NCBI RefSeq assembly: GCF_003384935.1
Contig: NZ_QTTQ01000010.1
Coordinates: 372,001-436,000 of the forward strand
Source of the DNA: Lutibacter oceani
GTDB lineage: Bacteria > Bacteroidota > Bacteroidia > Flavobacteriales > Flavobacteriaceae
DNA: 64,000 bases
Reading direction: 5' to 3'
Below, one piece after another: positions 1-9,125 of this stretch. Under the pieces are notes generated by a model. That model was not told where the DNA came from. It saw nothing but the letters and a program-made list of their open reading frames with translations, and made no database searches. The first letter of the stretch is position 1. Each line of letters opens with the position of its first letter. The translations under genes and the position numbers were made by a program.

Positions 1-448
1 TATTTTGAAAGCCAACTTTTAAAACAGATTTTTTTATTTCTTCTTCCGAAGGCATTGTTTTTAAACTACCATCAAATTTCCAAATTTTGTCCATTGAAGC
101 ATAACTAATATCAAAAGCTCCATCAGTTAATTTTGAAATAGCTAATGATCTTTCAATTAAGTCAAATAATTCTTTATCAACTTTTACAGGTTTAATACCA
201 GCGTTTTTAATAATTTCTGATGTTTGAGAATTGGTATCCCAAGAAGATATTAGTTTTTCAATTCTTGAAATTTCATTTATGGCTAAATTAATGTACTTAG
301 TGGCACTAACTGTATCATTAGCAACCACCGAAATATCAAATCGGCTTCCCATTAATTTTAATGTTTTTCTATGTATTTGTTGGCTATAAAAAGAAGTCGT
401 TAATAAAAGAAAAACAACTAAAAATTTATATTTATTTTTTAAGCGCAT
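1..448 (-). CDS. apbE: FAD:protein FMN transferase (ApbE family), partial
   Basis: The window holds the first 149 residues; the rest lies beyond the left edge. ApbE enzymes move FMN from FAD onto a Ser/Thr of exported redox proteins, using Mg2+, outside the cytoplasm. Seen here: an N-terminal hydrophobic signal (about residues 8-22, ending SFYSQ), the family pattern LMGSRFDI (about 32-39), the SSWDTNSQTSEI segment (68-79) and TDGAFDIS (108-115). The start ATG is 2 nt after the stop of the thioredoxin-like gene, so both are probably one leftward transcript. It is divergent from a multihaem cytochrome operon. No flavinylation target motif was recognised in the window. The family call is firm; the target is unknown. 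Confidence 0.88.
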   Translation of the reverse strand, partial: MRLKNKYKFLVVFLLLTTSFYSQQIHRKTLKLMGSRFDISVVANDTVSATKYINLAINEISRIEKLISSWDTNSQTSEIIKNAGIKPVKVDKELFDLIERSLAISKLTDGAFDISYASMDKIWKFDGSLKTMPSEEEIKKSVLKVGFQN

Positions 449-450
449 CT

Positions 451-882
451 TTAAAATGAAATGAGTATTTTTATATATTCAGAAGGTGTTGTTTTTTTGT
501 AACCAGTATTTCCTAAAACCTCCCCTTTTTTATTTAAAACAACAACATAAGGAAAATAACCAGGTTTATTATATTTTTCCATAAGTCTCTTATTTTGTAT
601 TTGTTGTTTCTCCGTTAATCTATTTTTACTTTTTCTAGGAAAGTCTGCTTTAAACATTATAAAATGTTGCTTAGAATATTTTATGAATTCAGGAGTACTC
701 CAAATTTCTCTATCTAATTTTATACAAGGCGCACACCAATCGGAACCTTGAAATACCAAAATAATATTTTTATTTTCTTTAAGTGCTAAATTTTTGGCAT
801 CATCAAAATTTGTATTCCAATTTTGAGAATACATTGTGTAACTTCCAATAAAAAGAAAAAGGATTGCTATTTTTAAATTCAT
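451..882 (-). CDS. Exported thioredoxin-like protein (WCAPC)
   Basis: A 143-residue protein with a cleavable signal (residues 1-20, ending MYSQ) and a thioredoxin fold. The redox motif WCAPC lies at residues 49-53 and a likely cis-proline at P111 (GYFPYVVV). Such proteins reduce or form disulfides in the periplasm. It is the first gene of a leftward pair with apbE and is divergent from a cytochrome operon. A role in keeping apocytochrome CXXCH cysteines reduced before haem attachment (ResA/CcmG-like) is an inference from this position. The sequence itself is closer to the DUF255/thioredoxin_7 style than to classical ResA. Confidence 0.8.
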   Translation of the reverse strand: MNLKIAILFLFIGSYTMYSQNWNTNFDDAKNLALKENKNIILVFQGSDWCAPCIKLDREIWSTPEFIKYSKQHFIMFKADFPRKSKNRLTEKQQIQNKRLMEKYNKPGYFPYVVVLNKKGEVLGNTGYKKTTPSEYIKILISF

Positions 883-1163
883 ATAAATATGTTATAAGTA
901 TTTCGTTTTACTTTAAAACAATTTAATAATGAGATACCCTAAGAAATTAATATCTTTTTCTCAAAAAAATCTTAAAAACTATATTAGAGCTAAATCATTT
1001 CATAAAACATTATTTTAATAATAATTCAATAAAAAGTTAAACATAAAAAAATTGAGTTTGAAGTAGGGTAAATTAAAAATCACTTGTTATAATTAATACA
1101 ACAAATGTTTATTTATAAATCAATTGTTAATATTTACTAACCCCTAATCCTCCTTTATTTAAG

Positions 1164-1994
1164 TTGAAAACTTTAACACATACTATTTATATTGCAATTA
1201 TGTCTTTAATAGTTATCGTTGTTACTATATACCTCTCATATGTAGGTTACAGCTATTACAATACTCCCTTAGAAGAACGATTTTATCATCCTAATCATAA
1301 TTGGTTTAAATCAAGTGGTCTCTTTGGACAAGGTATTGGTATTATAGGAACCTTTATGATTACTTTTGGTGTAGCAATTTATATTGCAAGAAAAAGGTAT
1401 CATTTTTTAGCAAAATATATTCGCTTAAAATACCTTTTAGAATTTCATATTTTTTTATGCACTTTAGGACCCATTTTAATTCTTTTTCATACGACTTTTA
1501 AATTTAACGGTATAGTATCAATTGCTTTTTGGAGTATGGTAGCTGTAGTATTGAGTGGTGTTGTTGGAAGATTTATTTATATACAAATACCTCGATCTAT
1601 TGAAGGTAGGGAACTAAGTTTAAGTGAAGTTCATAATATGAAAACGGATTTAACTTTAGTTTTAAACGAAAAATTTGAATTAGACAACAATGTAATAAAT
1701 ATGATTGTAAGTGCTACGGATGCTAACCAAAACTTATCTGAATCCAAAATTTCAATACGAAATTTAAGAAAAATTTTGAAATCAAAAAGAATTCCTAAGC
1801 CTGAAAGAAATTCTATTATAAAAATGGTTGTAAAGGAAAAAATTCTTTCAGGTAGAATTGCCAGATTACAAACTATGCAAAGGCTTTTTAAATATTGGCA
1901 TGTAGCACATTTGCCCTTTGCTCTTATTATGCTCATTATTTTAATTATTCATATTGGTGTAACAGTTGCCTTTGGATATAAATGGATATTTTAA
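1164..1994 (+). CDS. Membrane di-haem cytochrome b-like protein
   Basis: A 276-residue protein with about five membrane helices (roughly 8-28, 51-75, 88-110, 115-140, 247-272). Two helices each carry His residues 14 positions apart: H95/H109 and H249/H263. This is the spacing expected for two stacked bis-His haem b groups, as in cytochrome b561 and ferric-reductase-type proteins. The basic 200-240 stretch should face the cytoplasm. Translation seems to begin at TTG (1164), since no in-frame ATG fits the first helix. It overlaps the next gene by 13 nt. Likely role: passing electrons across the inner membrane between the oxidoreductase encoded next and the periplasmic multihaem cytochromes. The exact family name is uncertain. 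Confidence 0.7.
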   Translation: MKTLTHTIYIAIMSLIVIVVTIYLSYVGYSYYNTPLEERFYHPNHNWFKSSGLFGQGIGIIGTFMITFGVAIYIARKRYHFLAKYIRLKYLLEFHIFLCTLGPILILFHTTFKFNGIVSIAFWSMVAVVLSGVVGRFIYIQIPRSIEGRELSLSEVHNMKTDLTLVLNEKFELDNNVINMIVSATDANQNLSESKISIRNLRKILKSKRIPKPERNSIIKMVVKEKILSGRIARLQTMQRLFKYWHVAHLPFALIMLIILIIHIGVTVAFGYKWIF

Positions 1995-3334
1995 TGAAAG
2001 ATGTAATTTTAGAACAAATAGTAGTTTATGGTGTTGTTTTTTTTATATGTTTAATAACAGTCTTTTTTTATTTAAAAAAGAAAAAAAACGAAACTAGTAT
2101 TGTTGTAAAAAAAGTAGCTACCGCTAAAGAGGAAGGGCTTTTTGAACCAGTTTCACTACATCCTTATATTGATTTAAACACTTGTATTGGAAGTGCCGCT
2201 TGTATAGAAGATTGCCCTGAAAAAGATATTTTAGGAATAGCAAATGGCAAAGCTACTGTAATACAAACATCTAACTGTATTGGTCACGGTGCTTGCTTTC
2301 ATGCCTGTCCTGTAGAAGCAATAACACTTCGTATTGGAACAGAAAAAAGAGGTGTTGATTTACCACATGTTAACCAAAATTTTGAAACCAATAGCAAAGG
2401 TATTTATATCGCTGGTGAATTAGGAGGAATGGGCCTAATAAAGAACAGTGTTGAACAAGGTCAACAAGCTATTGAAAACATGTTAAAAAACAAAAAATCT
2501 TCAAAAGAAAATATATTAGACGTTATAATTGTTGGCGCAGGTCCAGCTGGAATTTCAGCTTCTTTGGCGGCTAAAAAACATGGTTTATCTTCTCTTACTT
2601 TAGAACAAGACTCGCTGGGAGGAACAGTTTATACGTTTCCTAGAAAAAAAATTGTAATGACAGCTCCAATGGACTTGCCTTTATATGGAAAAGTAAAACT
2701 TTTTGAAACATCTAAAGATGAATTACTTCAATTATGGGAAAAAGTAATATCATCACATGATTTAAAAATCTTAGAACATACAAAAGTCGAAAAAATTATT
2801 CCTTCTGAAAATGACACCTTTAAAATTATTACTAATAAAGAAGAAGAATTCATTTGTAATAACGTGTTACTCTCTATTGGAAGAAGAGGAACTCCAAGAA
2901 AATTAAATATTCCTGGTGAAGATTCTGAGAAGGTTGCTTATAGACTCATTGAATCAGAAAGAATAAAAAATAAAAATATTATTGTAGTTGGTGGTGGGGA
3001 TTCTGCGATTGAAACTGTTCTATTATTAATAGATGCCAATAATGTAACACTTTCTTATAGAAATGATAAGTTTAATAGATTAAAACCCAAAAATAAGTTG
3101 AAAATTCAACAGGCAATAGACAACAAAAAAATAAATATGCTATTCAATTCAAATCTGGTTAGCATCAATAATAATGAAGTGCTTGTTAAATTTTCTAACA
3201 ATGAAAATGTGGTGCAAATTGAAAATGATCTCGTGTATATTTTTGCAGGTGGTGAATTACCAACTGCATTTTTACAAAAAGCTGGAGTTGAAATTTCTAA
3301 ACGTTTTAATTACATCATGAAAAAACATAAATAA
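1982..3334 (+). CDS. Membrane-anchored ferredoxin-like / NAD(P)-FAD oxidoreductase
   Basis: A 450-residue protein. Order: one membrane helix (about 11-31) followed by KKKK, placing the rest in the cytoplasm; two ferredoxin-like motifs, CIGSAACIEDCP (C68, C74, C78) and CIGHGACFHACP (C99, C105, C109); an FAD-binding GAGPAG (175-180); and an NAD(P)-binding GGGDSA (327-332) in a thioredoxin-reductase-like fold. There is no CxxC redox pair after the FAD domain, so it is not a thioredoxin reductase. In both iron-sulfur motifs the usual second Cys is replaced (S71, H102). It overlaps the cytochrome b gene by 13 nt and lies 3 nt before the first multihaem gene. Inferred role: linking NAD(P)H to the membrane haems. 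Confidence 0.82.
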   Translation: MDILMKDVILEQIVVYGVVFFICLITVFFYLKKKKNETSIVVKKVATAKEEGLFEPVSLHPYIDLNTCIGSAACIEDCPEKDILGIANGKATVIQTSNCIGHGACFHACPVEAITLRIGTEKRGVDLPHVNQNFETNSKGIYIAGELGGMGLIKNSVEQGQQAIENMLKNKKSSKENILDVIIVGAGPAGISASLAAKKHGLSSLTLEQDSLGGTVYTFPRKKIVMTAPMDLPLYGKVKLFETSKDELLQLWEKVISSHDLKILEHTKVEKIIPSENDTFKIITNKEEEFICNNVLLSIGRRGTPRKLNIPGEDSEKVAYRLIESERIKNKNIIVVGGGDSAIETVLLLIDANNVTLSYRNDKFNRLKPKNKLKIQQAIDNKKINMLFNSNLVSINNNEVLVKFSNNENVVQIENDLVYIFAGGELPTAFLQKAGVEISKRFNYIMKKHK

Positions 3335-3337
3335 TGA

Positions 3338-5182
3338 ATGCGTAGGTATTTTAAACATATTATCCTTATTTTATTATTAAATACCTCATATAACTATGGA
3401 CAAATTTCTCCTGGGAAATTAAGTAAAGCCCACTCAGAATTAGAAGGAATGAGTAACTGTATGCTGTGTCATGATTTAGGAGAAAAAGTATCAAACGCAA
3501 AATGCTTAGATTGCCATAAAGATATTCAATCACTAATTTCTGAAGAAAGAGGATATCATAATAGTTTTGATGTAAAAGATAAAGATTGTTTTAAATGTCA
3601 TAGCGAGCACCATGGTTTAAAATTTGAGATGGTTCGTTTTGATGAAGAAAACTTCAACCACAAACTTACTGGATATAATTTAGAAGGTAAACATGAAGTA
3701 ATTGATTGTAGAAAATGCCATGTTTCCGATTTTATTGAGGATTTAGATATTAAAAAAAGAGAGAAAACTTTCTTAGGATTAGAGACAAAATGTTTATCAT
3801 GTCATGATGATTATCACCAAGAAACACTTTCTTCAAACGATTGTGCATCTTGCCATGACATTGAATCCTTCTCTCCTGCTTCAAATTTTGAGCATTCAAA
3901 AACGGATTATATTCTTAATGGCCAACATGAAAAAGTTGAATGTAAAGAATGCCACCAGTTAACTACAAAAGATGGTAAAGATTTTCAAGAATTCAACAAT
4001 ATTGCTTTTAATGATTGTAAATCTTGTCATGAAGATGCTCATAATAACCAACTACAAGGAAAGTGTTCTCAATGTCATACAGAAGAATCTTTTTCAGCAT
4101 TTAATGGTAACCAAAATTTTAACCATAATACAACTAATTTTAAATTAAAAGGAAGTCATAAAAAAATTGATTGCTTTAGTTGCCATGACAAAACTTCAAA
4201 TCCTCTACTCGTTTTTCAAAACACTAAAAATGTAGAAGAAAATAATTGTATTGAATGCCATACAGATAAACATGAAGGTAAATTTGGCAATGAATGTGTT
4301 AAATGCCACATTGAATCAAGTTTTGTTTCTTTAAAATCTATGGATTTTTTCAACCATAATGTAACAGATTATCCTCTTGAAGGATTGCATAACCAAGTTG
4401 ATTGTAAACAATGTCATGATAAAAGATTTACAGAAGCAATAGATTTTTCATCGTGTAATAGTTGTCATGAAGATTATCATCAAAATGAATTTAATGTAAA
4501 TAATATTTCACCTGATTGTAATAGTTGTCATACTCTTGAAAATGGCTTTGACACAAGTATTTTTACTTTTGAAAGACATGAGGAAACACAATTCCCATTA
4601 GAAGGAGCCCATGTTGCAACTCCTTGCTTTGCTTGTCATATTAGTGAAGAAGATGATCGATGGACTTTTAAAAATATAGGGACTACCTGTGTTGAATGCC
4701 ATGAAGATATTCATAAAGATTATATAGATAAAAAATATTACCCTGATAATAACTGTACAACTTGTCACGTAAATGAAACTTGGCAAAGTATAAGTTTTGA
4801 CCATAAAACAACAAATTGGCCTTTAGAAGGGAAACATCTTGAAGCTGATTGTAGAGAATGTCACATTACCAATAATGAGTCAAAAGATATATTCAATCAG
4901 AAATTTTCAAATTTAGAGACTAATTGTACTAGTTGTCACGAAAATAAACATGGGGATCAATTTGAAATAAATGGGGAGACAGAGTGTGTAAGATGTCATA
5001 TTTTAGAAAGTTGGGTTCCTGAAAAATTTGATCATAATACTACTGCTTTTCCTTTAGAAGGAAAACATGCAGAAATTGAATGTAATAAATGTCATATAGC
5101 TTCTATAAGTGCTATAGATACAATTAATACAAGTTTTAATTATAAAATTGAAAAATTCCAATGTATAGATTGTCATCAATAA
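3338..5182 (+). CDS. Exported multihaem cytochrome c, 23 CXXCH
   Basis: A 614-residue protein with a signal peptide (1-22, ending NYGQ) and 23 CXXCH haem c-binding motifs counted by eye, from CMLCH near residue 41 to CIDCH at the very C-terminus. Much of the chain repeats a unit of the form FxH-x(3)-T-x-FxLxGxH-x(5)-CxxCH, which supplies free His residues as likely distal haem ligands (bis-His, low potential). No lipobox, membrane helix or enzyme domain was seen, so it looks like a periplasmic electron wire. Its last codons overlap the start of the next cytochrome gene by 22 nt. The first in-frame ATG follows the preceding stop by 3 nt; an ATG 4 nt upstream hits a stop after two codons. Confidence 0.93.
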   Translation: MRRYFKHIILILLLNTSYNYGQISPGKLSKAHSELEGMSNCMLCHDLGEKVSNAKCLDCHKDIQSLISEERGYHNSFDVKDKDCFKCHSEHHGLKFEMVRFDEENFNHKLTGYNLEGKHEVIDCRKCHVSDFIEDLDIKKREKTFLGLETKCLSCHDDYHQETLSSNDCASCHDIESFSPASNFEHSKTDYILNGQHEKVECKECHQLTTKDGKDFQEFNNIAFNDCKSCHEDAHNNQLQGKCSQCHTEESFSAFNGNQNFNHNTTNFKLKGSHKKIDCFSCHDKTSNPLLVFQNTKNVEENNCIECHTDKHEGKFGNECVKCHIESSFVSLKSMDFFNHNVTDYPLEGLHNQVDCKQCHDKRFTEAIDFSSCNSCHEDYHQNEFNVNNISPDCNSCHTLENGFDTSIFTFERHEETQFPLEGAHVATPCFACHISEEDDRWTFKNIGTTCVECHEDIHKDYIDKKYYPDNNCTTCHVNETWQSISFDHKTTNWPLEGKHLEADCRECHITNNESKDIFNQKFSNLETNCTSCHENKHGDQFEINGETECVRCHILESWVPEKFDHNTTAFPLEGKHAEIECNKCHIASISAIDTINTSFNYKIEKFQCIDCHQ

Positions 5183-7485
5183 TATTAGTGGTATTTGCAA
5201 GCATGCAACTATTAGCTCAATCTCCTCATGGGAAAGAGCTAACTGTAGATTGTGCCCAATGCCATACTTCTGAAAGTTGGAATGTTAATATACAAACATT
5301 AAAATTTAACCATAATGAATTAACCGATTTTAACCTTGAAGGAACACATTCCGAAATTAATTGTAAAGAATGTCATACAACACTAATATTTGAAGAAGTT
5401 CAAAATCAATGTATTTCTTGTCATACAGATATGCACAGTGCATCTGTAGGTAATGATTGCGCAAGATGTCATACTGCACAAAACTGGAATGTAGATAACA
5501 TCCCTGAATTGCATGAACAAAATGGCTTTCCACTTATTGGAGCACATACAAGTTTAAATTGTGTAGAATGTCATACTTCTGAAACTAACTTAAGGTTTGA
5601 TAAATTGGGGAATGAATGCGTTAATTGTCACCAAAGCGATTTTAATGAAACTATAAATCCTAACCATACAATTGCAGATTTTTCACTTAATTGTACTGAA
5701 TGCCATAGCGCATTTGATACAACTTGGTCACTTGGTGATTTTAATCATGATAAATTTCCTTTAACTTTAGGCCACGATATTCAGGAATGTAAACAATGTC
5801 ATAAAACTAATAATTTTAGTGACACTTCACCTGAATGTATTACCTGCCATCAAAATGATTTTAATAATTCTGAAATTCCAAACCATACAAACGCACAGTT
5901 TTCAACGGATTGTATTACTTGCCATACAACTAATCCTGATTGGACTCCTGCTAACTGGAATCACGATTTTTATGCTTTAAACGGGGCACATGCAGAAATC
6001 TCAGATGATTGTGTAGCCTGTCATAAACCTAAATATGGAACTTATGATAATACACCTACTGATTGCGTAGGATGTCATTTAGAAGATTTTAATAGTACAA
6101 CGGAGCCTAACCATAGTGCATCTAATTTTTCTACTGATTGTACTTATTGCCATACCGAAAATAGTTGGACACCTTCAACCTTTAATCACGATTCATTCCC
6201 GCTTACTTTAGGTCATGATATTGATGGCTGTACACAATGCCATACAACCTCAAATTATGCTGATGCATCTCCTGAATGTGTGAGTTGTCACTTAAATGAT
6301 TTTAATAATTCTGAAATTCCAAACCATACAAACGCACAGTTTTCAACAGATTGTATTACTTGCCATACAACTAATCCTGATTGGACTCCTGCTAATTGGA
6401 ATCACGATTTTTATGCTTTAAACGGGGCACATGCAGAAATCTCAGATGATTGTGTAGCCTGTCATAAACCTAAATATGGAACTTATGATAATACACCTAC
6501 TGATTGCGTAGGATGTCATTTAGAAGATTTTAATAGTACAACGGAACCTAACCATAGTGCATCTAATTTTTCTACTGATTGTACTTATTGCCATACCGAA
6601 AATAGTTGGACACCTTCAACCTTTAATCACGATTCATTCCCGCTTACTTTAGGTCATGATATTGATGACTGTACGCAATGCCATACAACCTCAAATTATT
6701 CAGATACATCTTCTGAATGTGTGAGTTGCCACTTAAATGATTTTAATACAACCTCAGATCCTGATCATCAAAATGCTGGTTTCTCAACAGAATGTAATGC
6801 CTGCCATACAACTGGTGGATGGACTCCGGCTACTTTTGATCACGACTTTTTCCCGCTTACTTTAGGACATGATATTAATGACTGTAAACAATGTCATACA
6901 ACATCAAATTATGCTGATGCATCTTCTGAATGTGTGAGTTGTCACTTGAATGATTTTAATACAACTTCAGATCCTGATCATCAAAGTGCTGGTTTCTCAA
7001 CGGAATGTACTGCCTGCCATACAACTGGTGGATGGACTCCGGCTACTTTTGATCACGACTTTTTCCCGCTTACTTTAGGACATGATATTAATGACTGTAA
7101 GCAATGCCATATAACCAATAATTATGCTGATGCATCTCCTGAGTGTGTAAGTTGTCACTTAAATGATTTTAATACAACCTCAGATCCTGATCATCAAAGT
7201 GCTGGTTTCTCAACAGAATGTAATGCCTGCCATACAACTGGTGGATGGACACCGGCTACTTTTGATCACGATAGTCAATATTTTCCAATTTATAGTGGAA
7301 AACATCAAGGAGAATGGGATAAATGTACAGATTGTCATACTACAAATAACTATGCAACTTTTAGTTGTATAGATTGTCACGAGCATAGTAATAAAGCAGA
7401 AGTAGATAGTGATCATAGAGGTGAAAACGGATATGTATATGAGAGTAACGCTTGTTATAGATGCCACCCGGATGGAAGAGATTAA
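5161..7485 (+). CDS. Exported multihaem cytochrome c, 31 CXXCH
   Basis: A 774-residue protein with its own signal peptide (1-20, ending LLAQ) and 31 CXXCH motifs counted by eye. After a variable N-terminal third it is built from repeats: a six-haem, 147-residue block present twice and a three-haem, 71-residue block present almost three times. Each has extra His in FNHD, FDHD and LGHD contexts that could be distal ligands. Asn, Thr and Asp are abundant between haems. The start overlaps the 23-haem gene by 22 nt, suggesting coupled translation. It is followed after 9 nt by a probable outer-membrane barrel gene. A role as a long electron wire, periplasmic or through the barrel, is inferred. Confidence 0.93.
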   Translation: MYRLSSIILVVFASMQLLAQSPHGKELTVDCAQCHTSESWNVNIQTLKFNHNELTDFNLEGTHSEINCKECHTTLIFEEVQNQCISCHTDMHSASVGNDCARCHTAQNWNVDNIPELHEQNGFPLIGAHTSLNCVECHTSETNLRFDKLGNECVNCHQSDFNETINPNHTIADFSLNCTECHSAFDTTWSLGDFNHDKFPLTLGHDIQECKQCHKTNNFSDTSPECITCHQNDFNNSEIPNHTNAQFSTDCITCHTTNPDWTPANWNHDFYALNGAHAEISDDCVACHKPKYGTYDNTPTDCVGCHLEDFNSTTEPNHSASNFSTDCTYCHTENSWTPSTFNHDSFPLTLGHDIDGCTQCHTTSNYADASPECVSCHLNDFNNSEIPNHTNAQFSTDCITCHTTNPDWTPANWNHDFYALNGAHAEISDDCVACHKPKYGTYDNTPTDCVGCHLEDFNSTTEPNHSASNFSTDCTYCHTENSWTPSTFNHDSFPLTLGHDIDDCTQCHTTSNYSDTSSECVSCHLNDFNTTSDPDHQNAGFSTECNACHTTGGWTPATFDHDFFPLTLGHDINDCKQCHTTSNYADASSECVSCHLNDFNTTSDPDHQSAGFSTECTACHTTGGWTPATFDHDFFPLTLGHDINDCKQCHITNNYADASPECVSCHLNDFNTTSDPDHQSAGFSTECNACHTTGGWTPATFDHDSQYFPIYSGKHQGEWDKCTDCHTTNNYATFSCIDCHEHSNKAEVDSDHRGENGYVYESNACYRCHPDGRD
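5854..6735 (+). repeat. 441-bp direct tandem duplication inside the 31-haem gene
   Basis: Two adjacent copies, 5854-6294 and 6295-6735, offset by exactly 441 bp (147 codons, six haem motifs). By eye only about five base differences occur in the first 400 bp, mostly synonymous, which points to recent duplication or gene conversion. The last 40 bp differ more. Confidence 0.9.
6718..7271 (+). repeat. 213-bp direct tandem repeats inside the 31-haem gene
   Basis: Units begin at 6718, 6931 and 7144 (213 bp, 71 codons, three haem motifs each). The third unit diverges after about 7271. Each unit reads CVSCH, then CNACH or CTACH, then CKQCH. The same 71-residue pattern also forms the second half of the 147-residue blocks upstream. 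Confidence 0.9.
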
Positions 7486-7494
7486 ATACTAAAA

Positions 7495-9123
7495 ATGAAA
7501 TTAAAAACGATATTAATATTTATGCCTTTGATGTTATTATGCCCAAAACTATTTGGGCAAGACAAAGATATTTTAATTACAGGAAAGGTTTCGTTTGTAA
7601 ATTCAAAAAATATTTATGTGAAATTTGAAAATACAAAAAACATTAATATTGGTGATACTCTCAAGTTTTTAAATCAAGAAAAACCTTGTTTATTAGTGCA
7701 AAACAAGTCTTCCAAATCTGTTATCTGTATTTCATTATTTAACTGTGAAATAGAAAAAGGTGCTATTGTTTATCATAATTACACTAATAATGATTCAAAA
7801 AAAGAAGAAATTGATAAAAAAACTATAATTATTGAAAATAAAAAAATTATTAAAAACATAGAAAAATCTGAAAAAGAATTAGATGCTATTGAAAGAATAA
7901 GAGGCAAATTATCTGTTGCCAGCTATAGTGATTTTAAACCATCAAATAATAATAGCCATCGCATGATGTATCGTTTTTCAATAAACGCGCAAAACATTGA
8001 TAATTCTAAAATTTCTTTGGAGACTTATTTAAATTATAGGCAATATTTTCAATCAAAAGATAGTGCAGTACGTCAGAGAGAAAATGTATTCAATATTTAT
8101 AATTTAGCTTTAAAATATGATATTACACCAACATTTCTCTTAACTGTTGGTAGAAAAATAAACAATAAAACATCATCTTTAGGCGCAATTGATGGTTTGC
8201 AAGCTGAAAAGTTTTTTGGCAATAGCTATGTTGGAATTATAGCTGGCTTTAGACCTGACATTAATGATTATAATTTTAATTCAGATTTACTTGAATATGG
8301 TGGCTATTTTGGAAGAATTACAAATAATCAAAATTTTCAATCTCAAACAACATTAGGCATATTACAACAAACTAATAAAGGATTAATTGATAGAAGGTAT
8401 GCTTATTTTCAACATTCTAGTGCCGTTTTAAAAAAATTATTTCTTTTTTCTTCGATGGAATTTGACTTATATAATAAGGTTGATACTCTGACTTCAAACA
8501 CTATAGATCTTACAAATTTGTATGCTTCAGCAAAATATAAATTTAGTAGAAAATTAGATTTAATGGTTTCATATGATTCCAGAAAAAGAATTCTGTATTA
8601 TGAAACATTTCAAACTGAAATAGAACGACTTTTGAATGATAATGAAGCTAGACAAGGATTAAGGCTACGATTAAATTTAAAACCAACAAAATTTTTGTAT
8701 GCTGGAGCAAGCTATAGTAAAAGGTTTCAAAGTTCAACACAAAATAAATCTAATAATATAAACGCCTATATGAGTTCCTCTAAAATTCCAGGTATTGGAG
8801 GTCGACTTTCCATTAATTTTAATAAAAACACTTCTAATTATTTAGAAAGTACAATCATTTCTATCCGACATTCAAGAGAACTAATTCTAAACAAACTAAG
8901 TGCAGATTTTTATTTTAGAATGGTTGATTATGATTATTTTAATGAAAATTCAACAAATAAACAAAATTATTATGGCTCTAGCCTTTCGCTGCGAATTAGC
9001 AAGAGCTTAAAATTTAATTTATTTGGAGAAATGTCTGTAATATCTGGAGAAAAAAATAATTACAGAATTAACACATCAATTTCTAAACGATTTAAAAATA
9101 AAAGAAAAACTAAAATATTTTAA
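7495..9123 (+). CDS. Probable outer-membrane beta-barrel of the cytochrome cluster
   Basis: A 542-residue protein with a signal peptide (1-22, ending LFGQ). Residues about 25-85 form a small beta domain (ILITGKVSFVNSKNIYVKF, then NIGDTLKF) of SH3 or OB character. A charged linker follows (about 100-140, many K and E). From about 150 to the end there are alternating polar/hydrophobic strands with many aromatic girdle residues and no long hydrophobic helix, as in outer-membrane barrels. Position between a 31-haem cytochrome and a lipoprotein suggests a porin that could sheath or dock a cytochrome, as MtrB/PioB-type porins do. No homology to those was recognised, so the porin role is inference. 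Confidence 0.62.
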   Translation: MKLKTILIFMPLMLLCPKLFGQDKDILITGKVSFVNSKNIYVKFENTKNINIGDTLKFLNQEKPCLLVQNKSSKSVICISLFNCEIEKGAIVYHNYTNNDSKKEEIDKKTIIIENKKIIKNIEKSEKELDAIERIRGKLSVASYSDFKPSNNNSHRMMYRFSINAQNIDNSKISLETYLNYRQYFQSKDSAVRQRENVFNIYNLALKYDITPTFLLTVGRKINNKTSSLGAIDGLQAEKFFGNSYVGIIAGFRPDINDYNFNSDLLEYGGYFGRITNNQNFQSQTTLGILQQTNKGLIDRRYAYFQHSSAVLKKLFLFSSMEFDLYNKVDTLTSNTIDLTNLYASAKYKFSRKLDLMVSYDSRKRILYYETFQTEIERLLNDNEARQGLRLRLNLKPTKFLYAGASYSKRFQSSTQNKSNNINAYMSSSKIPGIGGRLSINFNKNTSNYLESTIISIRHSRELILNKLSADFYFRMVDYDYFNENSTNKQNYYGSSLSLRISKSLKFNLFGEMSVISGEKNNYRINTSISKRFKNKRKTKIF

Positions 9124-9125
9124 TT

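Noticed and set aside
883-1163. Possible riboswitch or small RNA in the gap before the cytochrome operon
   Set aside because: AT-rich with no strong stems, conserved motif or exact promoter box that I could see.
1631-1936. Open frame on the minus strand inside the cytochrome b gene
   Set aside because: Fully within a well-supported gene on the other strand and without a recognisable domain.
5161-5182. Overlap of the two cytochrome genes as a sequencing frameshift in a single gene
   Set aside because: The downstream frame begins with a complete signal peptide ending in LLAQ, so a separate exported protein is the better reading.
7210-7467. Minus-strand open frame inside the 31-haem gene
   Set aside because: Its content is the reverse of repeated CXXCH coding sequence; no domain or start signal.
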